A stretch of 64,000 nucleotides of DNA from Leucobacter muris (GCF_004028235.1 NZ_CP035037.1:1674001-1738000); one strand, 5' to 3'; shown: positions 28,649-38,153, numbered from the stretch's first letter. Numbers and translations: made by a program. The notes: generated by a model not told the origin, from the letters alone.

Positions 28649-29563
28649 TCAGTGGGCCGCGGCCGGCACGGACGCGGGGGAGGGCGTGCGCTCGTTGCGC
28701 TGCTTGCGCAGCACGCCGAGCAGCGACGACTTGTATTCGGCGGGGTTGCCGAGCGCGGCGGTCACGCGGTCGAGGAAGACGGCGAGGATCACGACGCTGA
28801 GGCCTGCCTCGACGCCCTTCGCGATGTTGAGGGTCGACAGCGCCGACACCACCTCCTTGCCCAGTCCGTTCGCGCCGGCCATACCCGCCACGACCGCCAT
28901 CGAGAGGGCGAGCATGATGACCTGGTTGATGCCGGCCATGATGGTGGGGGTGGCGAGGGGCAGCTGGATGCCGCGCAGGATCTTTCCCGGGGTCGCGCCG
29001 AAGGCCTGGCCGGCTTCGACGGTCTCGGAGTCGACGCCGCGGATGCCGAGCTCGGTGAATCGCACGCCCGGCGGCAGTGAGAACAGCAGTGTGGCGAACA
29101 CGCCCGGCACGAAGCCGACGCTGAAGAAGACGACCGCGGGGATCAGGTACACCAGCGAGGGCATGGTCTGCATGAAGTCGAGCACGGGGCGGATCACCGC
29201 GCTGAACCGGTCGCTGCGCGCGGCGAGGATACCCAGGGGCACCGCGATGATCACGGCGATCACGGCTGCGACGAGCACGAGCGCGAGCGTGAGCATCGCG
29301 TTCTCCCACTGGTCCATCGCGACGATGAGCAGCATCGTGACGGCGGTGCCGACCGCGAGCTGCCACGAGCGGACGAGCCAGCCGAGCAGCGCGAACACCA
29401 GGATCAGTGCCGCGAACGGGATCGCGACGAGCACGTCGGCGAGGCCCTCGACGAGCCAGCCGACGACGAGGGTGACGAAGTCGAGCAGCCATTTGAAGGC
29501 GCCCTTAAACCAATCGAGGGCGTCGGCGACCCAGCCGCCGAGGGGGATGCGGAAGCCGTCCAT
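28649..29563 (-). CDS. Glycine betaine/proline-type ABC transporter permease
   Basis: A 304-residue ProW/OpuAB-like integral membrane protein. It has an N-terminal helix pair, then a core of about five to six membrane helices with the inner-membrane-component motif EAGQAFGATPGKILRGIQLPLATPTIMAG (EAA loop, about residues 195-223). Its ATG overlaps the ATPase gene's TGA by one base (TGATG), so translation is coupled. It works with the adjoining ATPase and binding protein to import osmolytes. Confidence 0.93.
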   Translation of the reverse strand: MDGFRIPLGGWVADALDWFKGAFKWLLDFVTLVVGWLVEGLADVLVAIPFAALILVFALLGWLVRSWQLAVGTAVTMLLIVAMDQWENAMLTLALVLVAAVIAVIIAVPLGILAARSDRFSAVIRPVLDFMQTMPSLVYLIPAVVFFSVGFVPGVFATLLFSLPPGVRFTELGIRGVDSETVEAGQAFGATPGKILRGIQLPLATPTIMAGINQVIMLALSMAVVAGMAGANGLGKEVVSALSTLNIAKGVEAGLSVVILAVFLDRVTAALGNPAEYKSSLLGVLRKQRNERTPSPASVPAAAH

Positions 29564-30906
29564 CAGTGCGCCTCCTCACTCGCGAGCGGTGCTCCGGGCG
29601 CGCCGACCGCGCTCTCCTCGAGAGTCTGCGTGATCATGGCTGCGGGAACCTCCGGGGTGGGTTCGATGACCGGGATCTCGGTCGTGGTGGTCGGCAGGTC
29701 GGCGAGCGCCGCCAGCAGGGTCACGCGCGGTACGACGCCGATGAGGCGATCCTGCTCATCGGTCACGGCGACCGGCAGCGGGCTCTCGACGGCGAGTTCG
29801 AAGAGGTCGGCGATCAGCTGATCGCGCTTCACGATCGAGGGAGTGGGCCGCAGTCGTTCGGTGAGATCGGTGCTGCCCTCGCGCACCTGCCGCAGCACGT
29901 CCTTGTCGCGCACCACGCCGAGCAGCTTGCGCCCGGAGTCGGTGACGAAGCAGGCCGAGGTCTGCATGTCGCGCATCGTCTTGAGCGCCGTGCGGGGGCC
30001 GGCCGATGCGAAGACGACGGCGTGCGGCGGCTCCATGACGTCGCCGGCGGTGAGCACGCGCGCCCGATCCACGTCTTGCACGAACTGGGCCACGTAGTCG
30101 TTCGCCGGGTCGGTGAGGATGTCGTTGGGGGTGCCCACCTGCACGATGCGGCCGTCGCGCATCACCGCGATGCGATCGCCCAGGAACATGGCCTCGTTGA
30201 GGTCGTGCGTGATGAACACGATCGTCTTGCCGAGCTCCTGCTGCAGCTCGATGAGCTGCTCCTGCATCTCACGGCGGATCAGGGGATCGAGCGCCGAGAA
30301 GGCCTCGTCCATGAGCAGGATGTCGGTGTCGGCCGCGAGGGCGCGGGCGATGCCGACGCGCTGCTGCATGCCCCCCGAGAGCTCGCCGGGGAAGCTGCGC
30401 TCCCAGCCGGCGAGGCCGACGCGTGCGAGCCAGCCGCGCGCCCGCTCCTGACGCTCGGCCGGGGCGACGCCCTGCAGCTCGAGGCCGTAGGCGACGTTGT
30501 CGAGCACCGTGCGGTGGGGCAGCAGCGCGAAGTGCTGGAACACCATCGACATGTGGTCGCGGCGCAGTTCGCGCAGCTCGGCTGCGCTGCGCCCCACGAC
30601 CTCGCTGCCGTTCACCTTGATGGAGCCGTCGGTGGTCGGGTTGAGGCCGTTCAGCATGCGGATCAGCGTGGACTTGCCCGATCCCGAGAGGCCCATCACG
30701 ACGAAGATCTCGCCCTTGCGCACCTCGAAGCTCGCGTCGATCACGGCGGCGGTCCCGTGCGCGCGCAGCTCATCCCGGGAGGCGCCCTGCTTGAGCTGCT
30801 TCACGACCTCCTTGGGCCGGCGCCCGAATACTTTGTAGGCGCGCTCCACCTCGATGGCGGGCGCGCCGTCGAGTGCCCTGTCGGGCTGCTCAGTTGTTCT
30901 GTTCAC
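29563..30906 (-). CDS. Glycine betaine/proline-type ABC transporter ATP-binding protein with CBS domains
   Basis: A 447-residue ProV/OpuAA-like ATPase, first gene of the operon. Walker A is GLSGSGKST (about residue 67), signature LSGGMQQRVGIARAL, Walker B ILLMDEAFSALDP, switch His in VFITHDL. The region after about residue 285 contains two CBS-type repeats (…LGVVRDKDVLRQV… and …LIGVVPRVTLLAAL…), which in OpuA sense ionic strength or nucleotides. GTG 30906 is chosen because AGAGGGG lies about eight bases upstream. The promoter must lie in the long gap to the right. Confidence 0.93.
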   Translation of the reverse strand: MNRTTEQPDRALDGAPAIEVERAYKVFGRRPKEVVKQLKQGASRDELRAHGTAAVIDASFEVRKGEIFVVMGLSGSGKSTLIRMLNGLNPTTDGSIKVNGSEVVGRSAAELRELRRDHMSMVFQHFALLPHRTVLDNVAYGLELQGVAPAERQERARGWLARVGLAGWERSFPGELSGGMQQRVGIARALAADTDILLMDEAFSALDPLIRREMQEQLIELQQELGKTIVFITHDLNEAMFLGDRIAVMRDGRIVQVGTPNDILTDPANDYVAQFVQDVDRARVLTAGDVMEPPHAVVFASAGPRTALKTMRDMQTSACFVTDSGRKLLGVVRDKDVLRQVREGSTDLTERLRPTPSIVKRDQLIADLFELAVESPLPVAVTDEQDRLIGVVPRVTLLAALADLPTTTTEIPVIEPTPEVPAAMITQTLEESAVGAPGAPLASEEAH

Positions 30907-31422
30907 TTTTTCAACCCCTCTGGCGTGGGGACCGCGGAACCGCGGGCACACCGCTATGGAGTGCCGACGCGGCGCCGAAAAACGGCTCGCTCGAACCGCG
31001 GCCTCCCAACAGGCCGGATATCGTATTGCGGAATGCTCACCGGCCACCTGCCATCGCGCCTGCCTTCGGCTCGCCGTAGCTCAGCGAATTCGATCCGAGG
31101 GGCGCGACGAGCGGCATCAGATGTGCACTCGACGCTGCTTCGACGCTAACAAGGTTCGGGGGCGACTTGCAAGGCGAGCGGGGTCGCGTCGTGCCCGAGG
31201 AGAGCCGTGTACTTCGGTCTGATCAGGAGTTTCATCACATCACCATCGTTATCCGGACGTTACACAGGCGGCGCTTCGGCGGCGTCGAACCACGCTCGGG
31301 TCGCGCCCCGATACCGGCAGAACGCGTGCTCGGAAAGGTCCTTGGATGACCGCGAGCCATCCCGCCCGGTGTCAGACTAGAGTTGACCCGGTATCCCCCT
31401 ATCCCTTCGCGATGAGGTTCCC
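30907..31422. other. Intergenic region between opu-type operon and surface islet
   Basis: About 515 bases hold the divergent promoters of the osmolyte operon (minus) and the surface islet (plus). I can point only to weak candidates: TACGAT on the minus strand near 31020 and TAGAGT at 31378-31383 on the plus strand. A 29-codon minus-strand frame (31235 to about 31148) lacks support. No gene can be called. Confidence 0.5.
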
Positions 31423-31481
31423 GTGCCCGATCCTTCGATGATGCGCCGCGTCGTCGCGACGCGTCCGCCGGGTTCGGCGCA

Positions 31482-33354
31482 GTGACGAGGCGGTGGGCCG
31501 GCGCGGGCCCTCGGCATCCCCGACGCGATCTCCACACGCAGGTGGACGGACTCTCGGTAGGTTTCAGCCCCGGCGACCTCGCCGAGCTGCAGCGCATCCA
31601 GCGACGCAAACGCGTCTTGTTCGCGGGCGGCGCCGTGACCGTCGCCCTGCTGGTCGGCGGCGCGATGGTGACTGGCTGCCTCAGGCTCTCGGCGCGCTGA
31701 TGAGCGCGCAGTCGGCGCCGGGCGCCCAGGGCCCGGCCGGCGAACGCGGCGAAGCGGGCGAGATCGGCGCTCCCGGCACGCCCGGCGCCGTCGGCCCTGC
31801 GGGGCCCGCAGGGCCGACGGGAGCGAGCGGCGCGCCGGGCGCCGCCGGGCCCCCGGTGCGGCCGGTCAGCCGGGGGCGCCCGGCGAGCCGGGTGCTCCGG
31901 TCTCCCCGTCACTCCTCGCCGAGGGATCGGGTCTCCACGTCGATTCGGGCGCGCTGGGTCTGATGCTGTGCCCGGCGGGCCGCACGCTCGTCGCGACGGC
32001 CGAGGGCGGGTGGGAGTGCTCCGGCGGCCCCGTCACGGCCGGTGTCGCATACTCAGCCGAGAGCTGCGGCGCCGAAGGCGCGCAAGGCCTCGCTGTGGTC
32101 GACGGAGCGCTCGCCTGCACGGCGTCCGGCGGCGACGGTGCGGCGATCCCGGATCCCGAACCACCCCGGGATGCGCCCGCGGCGGAGACCCCGGCGCAGG
32201 AGGCTCCCCTCGCCGACGACCCGGTCGAGGCGACGCCCGCGGGCGGGGGCGCCGGATCGGTCGCGCCGCCGCTGCCCGTTGCGCAGCTGTCGCTGAGCAC
32301 CGAGATCGGCGGCGCGCTCGGCATCCCGGTGCCGAGCTGCGAGTCGGGCGAGCGCGTTCGCTGGACGGGCGCCTCCTACGATTGCGGCGTCTCGGCCGAG
32401 CCGCCCGCCGACGCGTGCCCGGCGCCCGGCGAGGTCGACTACCTCGACGAGAGCGCGCTGCGCTTCACCGACGAGCAGGGGCGCGGGTGGCTGCGCCTCA
32501 ACGGCCAGGAGTTGGTGCGCAGCGACTTCGCCGAGGTGCCCGACGCGCTCTTCACCGAGGGCGACCCGGTCGTGACGCCCGCGATGGACGCCGAGGTCGT
32601 CGGCGGCTACCGGGTCGCCGATTCGACCTCCGTCGCCCCCGAGGGTGCGGTGGCGGCCTTCACGGTGTTCTCGCGGCCGGCGGAGCTCGGGATCGACGTC
32701 GCCGCCCTGCCCGCGTGGCAGACGGGCACGCCGCCGCTCGGCGAGTGGCTCTCGGTGTCGCTGCCCGAGCAGCGCACGGTGACACGCTACGCGCTGCAGG
32801 CTGCCGGGGATCCCGGGTCGGCCCCCGCCGAGTTCCGCCTCGAGGGCTCGAACGACGGCGCCTCGTGGGCCACGCTCGACACGCGCTCCGGCCTCGAATG
32901 GCAGCCGTACGAGGAGAAGACCCTCGAGGTGCTCTCGCCGCAGCAGTTCGGTCGGTACCGACTCGTGATGAGCCGCGCAGGGGCGGGCGGCTCGCCAGTC
33001 TCCGTGCTCGGGCTGCGGCTGCTGCACGCGAGCGACGCCCACCGCAACCTCGTGGCGCTGCCCGCGGTCGACGGGCTGCAGCCCTACACCCGCAGCGAAA
33101 CGGCGTGCACGACCGCTGATCAGGCGAGGGCGCGGTCGCACAATCGCGGGCAGATCCTGCCGTGGGACGGCACCGCGACGGCCTGGGCCGATCCCGCGGT
33201 GCTGCGCTTCGATCACGCCACGGGACTGTTCGCGAAAGCGCTGCAGGTTGAGACGCTGCGCGATTCGGAGGGGCGCATCGGCGACGAGGGCGACGTGCTC
33301 ACCGTGGTCGACGGCAAGATCAAGTGGGTGCCGCTCTCGCGGCTCCGCGGCTGA
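31482..33354 (+). pseudogene. Membrane-anchored collagen-like protein with discoidin domain, two frameshifts
   Basis: Three successive plus-strand frames join into one surface protein. Frame A (GTG 31482 to TGA 31700) encodes a short basic N terminus and a membrane helix (VLFAGGAVTVALLVGG). Frame B continues with Gly-X-Y collagen-like triplets (GAQGPAGERGEAGEIGAP…). Frame C (through 33354) resumes triplets (GQPGAPGEPGAP), then Pro/Ala-rich spacer, then an F5/8-type C (discoidin) domain (…FRLEGSNDGASWATLD … RYRLVMSR…), a glycan-binding fold. Each break needs one extra base, near 31671 and in the CCCCC run at 31850-31854. If read through, the product is about 624 residues. ATG 31700 overlaps the TGA of frame A, so a two-gene reading is possible. 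Confidence 0.75.
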
Positions 33355-33564
33355 GTCGACCCGGGCACGAGCCGGCAGGGTGAGACTACCTGCGCCCGCG
33401 GGTGAAAAACGCCGCCCGAGGGTGATTGTTGCTCCGGTATAGCGCCTCCTGTCCGATACCGGGGGATACGCTGTGAGAACCATCCGGGGTCGAGAGTGCG
33501 TTGAGGGGAGCGACGCGGCATCGGGGTGATGTCGGCGTACCGTTCTTCGATCAGGAGGCTCTCC

Positions 33565-34131
33565 ATGCGGGCTGGGGGCGTTGGTGCTGCGCGTTCGCGG
33601 GCGGGTCGCGGAGCGTTCTTCGGTGCGCGCCGGGCGGACTCATCGCGTTCGTCGCAGTTGCCGAGGCGCGACCGAGCACGGCTGCCGGTGCGCCGGGCGG
33701 TGGCATGGGCGGTCGCGGTAGGCGTGGTCGCGGGCGGTGCCGTGGTGGCGAACGGGCCGTTGGCCGAGGCGGCACCGGGCCCGAACCCGCAGGTGGAGTT
33801 CTCGCTCGCGCGGGTGTTCGACGGCACGGGGCACGGCACCTCGTCGGCGTCATTCGTGAACAGCGCAAACGGCTTCGCCCCCGGCGACGACACCGCGACC
33901 GACGGTGTGGTGCGACCGACGGGGTGCGGGGGCGACTCGGGTGCGTGCCGCGTGACGCTCACGACACCCCAGTGGTTCGCGTTCCCGCTGCCGGTGCTGG
34001 GCGGTGCGACCGTACTCGGCATCCTCACCTGGGGCGGCCTGATCGTCGCCGTCGGCCTGCTGGCGGCGGTGCTCCGGCGACGCCGGGGCCCGCACGCGGA
34101 CGGGTCGGCGCCTGCTGAATCTATGAACTGA
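33565..34131 (+). CDS. Remnant sortase-anchored surface adhesin (internally shortened)
   Basis: A 188-residue protein that looks like the two ends of a much larger pilus tip adhesin. The N terminus has a basic region, a membrane/signal segment (AVAWAVAVGVVAGGAVVA) and a mature start NPQVEFSLARVFDGTGHGTSS. It then passes abruptly at about residue 118 into a C-terminal sorting signal: LPVLGG (142-147), a hydrophobic stretch and RRRRG. Tip adhesins in such loci normally exceed several hundred residues. ATG 33565 has a perfect AGGAGG six bases upstream. It precedes the backbone pilin by 51 bases. The function is probably reduced or lost. Confidence 0.65.
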   Translation: MRAGGVGAARSRAGRGAFFGARRADSSRSSQLPRRDRARLPVRRAVAWAVAVGVVAGGAVVANGPLAEAAPGPNPQVEFSLARVFDGTGHGTSSASFVNSANGFAPGDDTATDGVVRPTGCGGDSGACRVTLTTPQWFAFPLPVLGGATVLGILTWGGLIVAVGLLAAVLRRRRGPHADGSAPAESMN

Positions 34132-34182
34132 GTTGGTACGTAAGCAAGGATCCCCCCCTCGGGTGGAAGAAGGGAACATCAC

Positions 34183-35718
34183 ATGTCGAGAACTACGAGG
34201 CGGTTGAGTGCCGCCGTGGCGGCGGTCGTGTTAGGGGCGACCGCGCTGATGGGGGTCGCGGTGTCTGCGGCGTCCGCGGCGCCGTCGAACATCGATCCGG
34301 ATGAGCCGCGGAGTCTCACGATTCATAAGCTGTCGCAGCCGGCCACTTCAGGCGCCGCCGGTGACGGGTCGGAGGTGCCGTCGGGCAGCCTGCCGGCAGG
34401 GGCGCTGCCGATCGACGGGGTGACCTTCACTGCGCGTGAGGTCACTGAGATCGGCGGGGTCGCCGTCGATCTCGAGACCGATGCCGGCTGGGCGCTGATC
34501 CAGCCCTATCTTGCGAATCCCGGCTCATTCACGACCGCGGGGAATACGCTCGTCCCGGCGGGAACCGGTGTGACCGGAGCAGCCGGCGTGCCAGGAGAGC
34601 TGGTATTCGATTCGCTGAACGTGGGGCTCTTCTATGTCGAAGAGACCGACGCTCCCGCGAACGTGAGTACGCGCGCACAGCCGTTCCTGGTGACGCTGCC
34701 GATGCCCACGACCGAGCCGGGCGTGTTCCGGTACGACGTGCACGCGTACCCAAAGAACCTAGCCACGACCGCGGTGAAAACGGTGAACGACACCGACTCG
34801 TACGCACTCGGCGATGTCATCACCTGGACCGTGTCGGGCAACATCCCCCTCTCGCCGGTGAGCGACTACCGGGTGGTGGATACGCTCCCCGCCGAACTCG
34901 CCTACGCGGCTTCTCCGGCACCGACGGTGACAATCCGTTCAGCCGCGGGCGCACCGGTTCAGCTCACCTCGCCCACCGACTTCACGGTCACTCCCGCGGG
35001 CGACGTCTACACGATGGAGCTGACCCCGCAGGGGTACGACGAGCTCTGGCTCGCCGGCGACAACGCGCAGGTCGATTTCACCATCGCGACGACGGTGACC
35101 TCGATTCCTTCGGACGGCACGATCACGAACACCGCGAAGGTCTTCATCGACAGCGCTGAGTTCGACGTACAGGCCCAGTCTTTGTGGGGTACGGCTCGTG
35201 TGAACAAGCATGCGCAGGGTGATGAGGATGCTCGTCTTGCGGGTGCGGAGTTCCAGGTGTTCGCCACCGAGGCTGCGGCGAACGCTGCGGCGGCTCAGGT
35301 CGCTGCGGGGGATCCGGTGACGGGTGGGCTCGAGTTCGGTGCGGGTTCGACCGCGGGGGCCGATCGCAAGACGTTCACCACCGCCGATCAGGGCGCCGAT
35401 CACGGCTTCGTGGTGATCAACGGGCTGAAGGCGTCGGCTGCGGGCACGAAGTACTGGGTCGTCGAGACGAAGGCTCCGGCGGGGTATGTCGCCGCGGCTG
35501 CGCCCACCGAGATCACGGTGTATCCGGGCACCGGTCTCACCGGCAGCGGGTCGGTCGCGAACGTGCCCAACCAGATGCGCGAGGCCGGGGCGCTGCCCGT
35601 GCTCGGCGGTGCGGGCATGACCGCGATCGGGGTCGCGGGCGCGATCCTCATCGCCGGCGGCGTGCTCTTCGCGACCTTCGGACGCCGCAAGCAGACCGAG
35701 GATCCCGCCGAGGTCTGA
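34183..35718 (+). CDS. SpaA/SpaH-type sortase-assembled backbone pilin
   Basis: An exported wall pilin of 511 residues. A signal peptide (to about residue 33, …AASAAP) is followed by a first domain ending in the pilin motif HAYPKN, whose Lys191 should form the intersubunit bond. A fimbrial isopeptide D2 domain (YALGDVITWTVSG…, about 205-320) and a SpaA-like domain with E-box YWVVETKAPAGY follow. The sorting signal is LPVLG (471-475), with Leu at the place of Thr in LPXTG, then a membrane helix and RRK. The sortase C gene downstream probably polymerises it. RBS GAAGAAGGGAA. Confidence 0.92.
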   Translation: MSRTTRRLSAAVAAVVLGATALMGVAVSAASAAPSNIDPDEPRSLTIHKLSQPATSGAAGDGSEVPSGSLPAGALPIDGVTFTAREVTEIGGVAVDLETDAGWALIQPYLANPGSFTTAGNTLVPAGTGVTGAAGVPGELVFDSLNVGLFYVEETDAPANVSTRAQPFLVTLPMPTTEPGVFRYDVHAYPKNLATTAVKTVNDTDSYALGDVITWTVSGNIPLSPVSDYRVVDTLPAELAYAASPAPTVTIRSAAGAPVQLTSPTDFTVTPAGDVYTMELTPQGYDELWLAGDNAQVDFTIATTVTSIPSDGTITNTAKVFIDSAEFDVQAQSLWGTARVNKHAQGDEDARLAGAEFQVFATEAAANAAAAQVAAGDPVTGGLEFGAGSTAGADRKTFTTADQGADHGFVVINGLKASAAGTKYWVVETKAPAGYVAAAAPTEITVYPGTGLTGSGSVANVPNQMREAGALPVLGGAGMTAIGVAGAILIAGGVLFATFGRRKQTEDPAEV

Positions 35719-35726
35719 GCCGAGCA

Positions 35727-35761
35727 TTCCCGCCCCCTGAACCTGTCGAAGGGGGCGGGAA
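35727..35761 (+). terminator. Terminator after pilin, containing a REP-like repeat
   Basis: TTCCCGCCCCCT (35727-35738) pairs with AGGGGGCGGGAA (35750-35761). The loop includes CCTGAACCTGTCGAAGG, a variant of the CTTCGACAAGCTCAGG-type short repeats scattered in Microbacteriaceae. A diverged second copy (CCCGAGCCGGTCGAAGGG) lies at about 35788-35805. Confidence 0.7.
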
Positions 35762-35810
35762 GACGCCGCACGCAGGAGGCTTTCCGGCCCCGAGCCGGTC
35801 GAAGGGACGG

Positions 35811-35960
35811 AGATCCACAAGACTCGTAGCAAGACGATCCACGACATCCGGTAAATCCAGAGTTAAGTGCTAGAAAAAACACGAATACTCCTCAAAGAAC
35901 AATTAGCATCCATATAAGATGAGCACATCTCTATCTGCCTTCCGCTCCGCAGCCACCCAC
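35811..35960 (+). promoter_or_regulatory. AT-rich promoter region of the sortase gene
   Basis: About 150 bases much richer in A/T than the surroundings (CTAGAAAAAACACGAATACT, ATCCATATAAGATGAGC). TATAAG/TAAGAT at about 35915-35922 is a -10 candidate. It suggests that the sortase and the genes behind it have their own regulated promoter, separate from the pilin. Confidence 0.5.
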
Positions 35961-35971
35961 CGCAGGAGATC

Positions 35972-36976
35972 ATGACCGACACCCGAGCAGCGCCGCCGAG
36001 CACCGCGCCCGCCGAAGCCGCACCCGCCAGGGGCGCGGCTTCGAAGCGTCCCCGCGCCGGCTTGTCGCTCTCGCCCGGTCGTCGGGTCGTCGTCGCCACG
36101 ATGGTGTGGCTGGGCGTGCTGGTGCTGCTCTACCCCTCCGCCGCGCAGTGGTTCGAACAGCGCGCCCAGTCCATCGCCACGCGCGAGCTCTCCAGCACGG
36201 TCGAGAAGGTCGGCCCCACGCTGCGCCACCAGCTGCTCGACGCCGCGCGCGGGTACAACCAGCGCTTCGCCCTGGGATCCGGTCTGCCGGGCGACGACTA
36301 CCGCGACACGCTGCTGCTGCCGAGCGCCGACGTCATTGCTCGCCTGCGGGTGCCCGCGATCGACCTCGATCAGCCGATCCGGCACACCCTCGACGAGAGC
36401 GCCCTCGTGCGCGGGGTCGGCCACTCCGAGAACTCGTCGCTGCCCATCGGCGGCGTCGGCACCCACGCCGTGCTCGGAGCGCACCGCGGAGTCGCCGAGT
36501 CGGTCGGCTTCACCCACCTGCCCGAGGTGAAGAAGGGCGACCTGATCCACATCGAGGTGATGGACGAGGTGCTCACCTACCGGGTCACGTCGACCGAGGT
36601 GCTCGAGCCCCAGCAGGCCGCCCTGCACCCCGTCTACGCCGATCGAGACATCATCTCGCTCATCACCTGCACACCCCTCGGCGTCAACTCCCACCGCTTC
36701 GTGGTGACCGCCGACCGGCTGGAGCCCCCGCCCGTGCAGCAGACCGCCGGTCAGGCCTCGATGCTGCCCAGGTTCCCCTACTGGGCGCTGGGCGTCGCCG
36801 CAGCGACCATCGGTCTCGCCGCAGTGATCGTGCACGCGCGGCGCGAGCACAAGCGCGAGAGGCTCGCCGCGTTCGAGGAAGGCCTCGCCAGGATGTGCGA
36901 GAGCGCGCCGGCCGCACCCACCGCGGCTGCCGGCCCGTCGGTCGATCCGACTGCCGAAACGGAGCGCATCCGATGA
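35972..36976 (+). CDS. Class C sortase (pilin polymerase)
   Basis: A 334-residue membrane transpeptidase. An N-terminal helix (VVVATMVWLGVLVLLYPSAAQW) and a C-terminal helix (FPYWALGVAAATIGLAAVIV) flank the catalytic beta-barrel, the class C topology. The triad is His171 in GAHRG, Cys233 in LITCTPLG and Arg242 in NSHRF. It should join pilin monomers through the LPVLG motif and the YPK lysine. A possible lid (DPW/DPF-type) motif is not evident. ATG 35972 follows GCAGGAG. Its stop overlaps the next gene's ATG (ATGA). Confidence 0.94.
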   Translation: MTDTRAAPPSTAPAEAAPARGAASKRPRAGLSLSPGRRVVVATMVWLGVLVLLYPSAAQWFEQRAQSIATRELSSTVEKVGPTLRHQLLDAARGYNQRFALGSGLPGDDYRDTLLLPSADVIARLRVPAIDLDQPIRHTLDESALVRGVGHSENSSLPIGGVGTHAVLGAHRGVAESVGFTHLPEVKKGDLIHIEVMDEVLTYRVTSTEVLEPQQAALHPVYADRDIISLITCTPLGVNSHRFVVTADRLEPPPVQQTAGQASMLPRFPYWALGVAAATIGLAAVIVHARREHKRERLAAFEEGLARMCESAPAAPTAAAGPSVDPTAETERIR

Positions 36977-38153
36977 CCGGCATCCCTCCGAACCAGACGC
37001 GCACCCAGCAGGGGACCACGAGCGAACAGCATCCCGCTCCGCCGAGCCACGGCGAACAGTCCGCGCAGCAGCGGGTACCCTGGGACGCCTCGACCGCACT
37101 CGACGAAGCAATGGCCCGTCTCCGCAGCGTGCTCGCCGAGAGCAAGAGCGAACTCGAGGCCCAGGCCGATCCCGAGGCTCCCGTGCCGGGTTCGGGCTCC
37201 GCGGTGGCTCCGAGTGCCGCCTCGGCGACGCCCTCGTCTGCCGCAGCGCAGTCGAAGCAGACGAGCGAAGAGGCCGCGCAGCGACTCTTCTCCGACATCG
37301 CCGAGACCCGCAGCATCGCCCGAGCCTTCGATGCGCGCACCGACGGCCTGGCCGCAGCCCCAGTCGGCACCCCTGCCGAGCGCGCGGCAGCGAGCGCCCC
37401 GCAGTCGGCCCCCGATCTCGCACCCGCCTCGAAGACCCCCGCAGCAGCCGCCCCCGTCGAAACCTTGCCCGAGAGCGGTCCGCAGCAGACATCGGTCGAG
37501 GCGGCCCCGCCGCACACCCGACCGAGCCGAAACGGCAGCCGAAACCGAGGCGCGCACCCCGACCGCAGCGGCAGCCGCGGTCCGAGCGCGAGCCGCGCAC
37601 CGAGACCGAACACCCGCCTCGCTCGGAGCCGCCGAGCGGCGACGGCTCCCGCCCCGACGGCCGCCCGCGGGGTCTGCTCGAGCTGTGGCGGACCCGCTGG
37701 GTGCGCGTGCTCGTGATCTCTGTGGCGGCCGCGCTGATGCTCGGCGCGGTGGCTGTGGCGGTGCCGATCATCGCGAACCCGCCCCCGCGAGCCGGCGGCG
37801 ATGCCGCGGCGGAGAGCGCCGCATCGACCGGACTCTCGGGCGATGAGCTCCTCACGCGGGTCGGCTCCCTCATGGTCCTGCCCGAGGAGGCCCCCACCAT
37901 CGCCACGGTCGAAGATCCGGCGACGCTCAGCGCGGAACCGTTCTTCGCCCGGGCCCAGACCGGCGACCGCGTGCTCATCTTCCCGGAGAGCAGACTCGCG
38001 GTGCTCTACCGGGAGTCGCAGCACCTGATCATCAACGCCGGCACGCTGAGCGTCGGCGTCGACCCCGCCGCCCGGGCAGACGCTCCGATCGAAGAAGCAG
38101 TGGAGCCGCCCGCAGAAGAGGCGCCCGCAGAAGAGGCGCCCGCGATTGAATAG
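36973..38153 (+). pseudogene. Pro/Ala/Arg-rich single-pass membrane protein, frameshifted
   Basis: From ATG 36973, overlapping the sortase stop, a frame encodes about 180 residues of low-complexity Ala/Pro/Ser sequence with a helical segment (ALDEAMARLRSVLAESKSELEAQ). Around 37500-37525 the protein-like sequence moves to another frame: a basic Pro/Arg region (EPKRQPKPRRAPRPQRQP), WRTRWVRVL, a membrane helix, and an external domain containing PFFARAQTGDRVLIFPESRL and LYRESQHLIINAG, then Glu/Ala repeats. One extra base would join them into about 393 residues. The outer domain resembles uncharacterised bacterial envelope proteins; no function can be assigned. The downstream frame alone also opens at GTG 37701. 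Confidence 0.65.

Noticed and set aside
31148..31235. 29-codon minus-strand ORF in the opu upstream gap
   Set aside because: It starts MKLLIRPKYTALL but has no ribosome-binding site or recognisable product; likely chance.
31423..31485. 20-codon frame starting GTG 31423 before the collagen-like gene, with GATGAGG upstream
   Set aside because: It overlaps the next GTG (GTGA) and could be a leader, but there is no conserved or functional signal; too weak to list as a gene.
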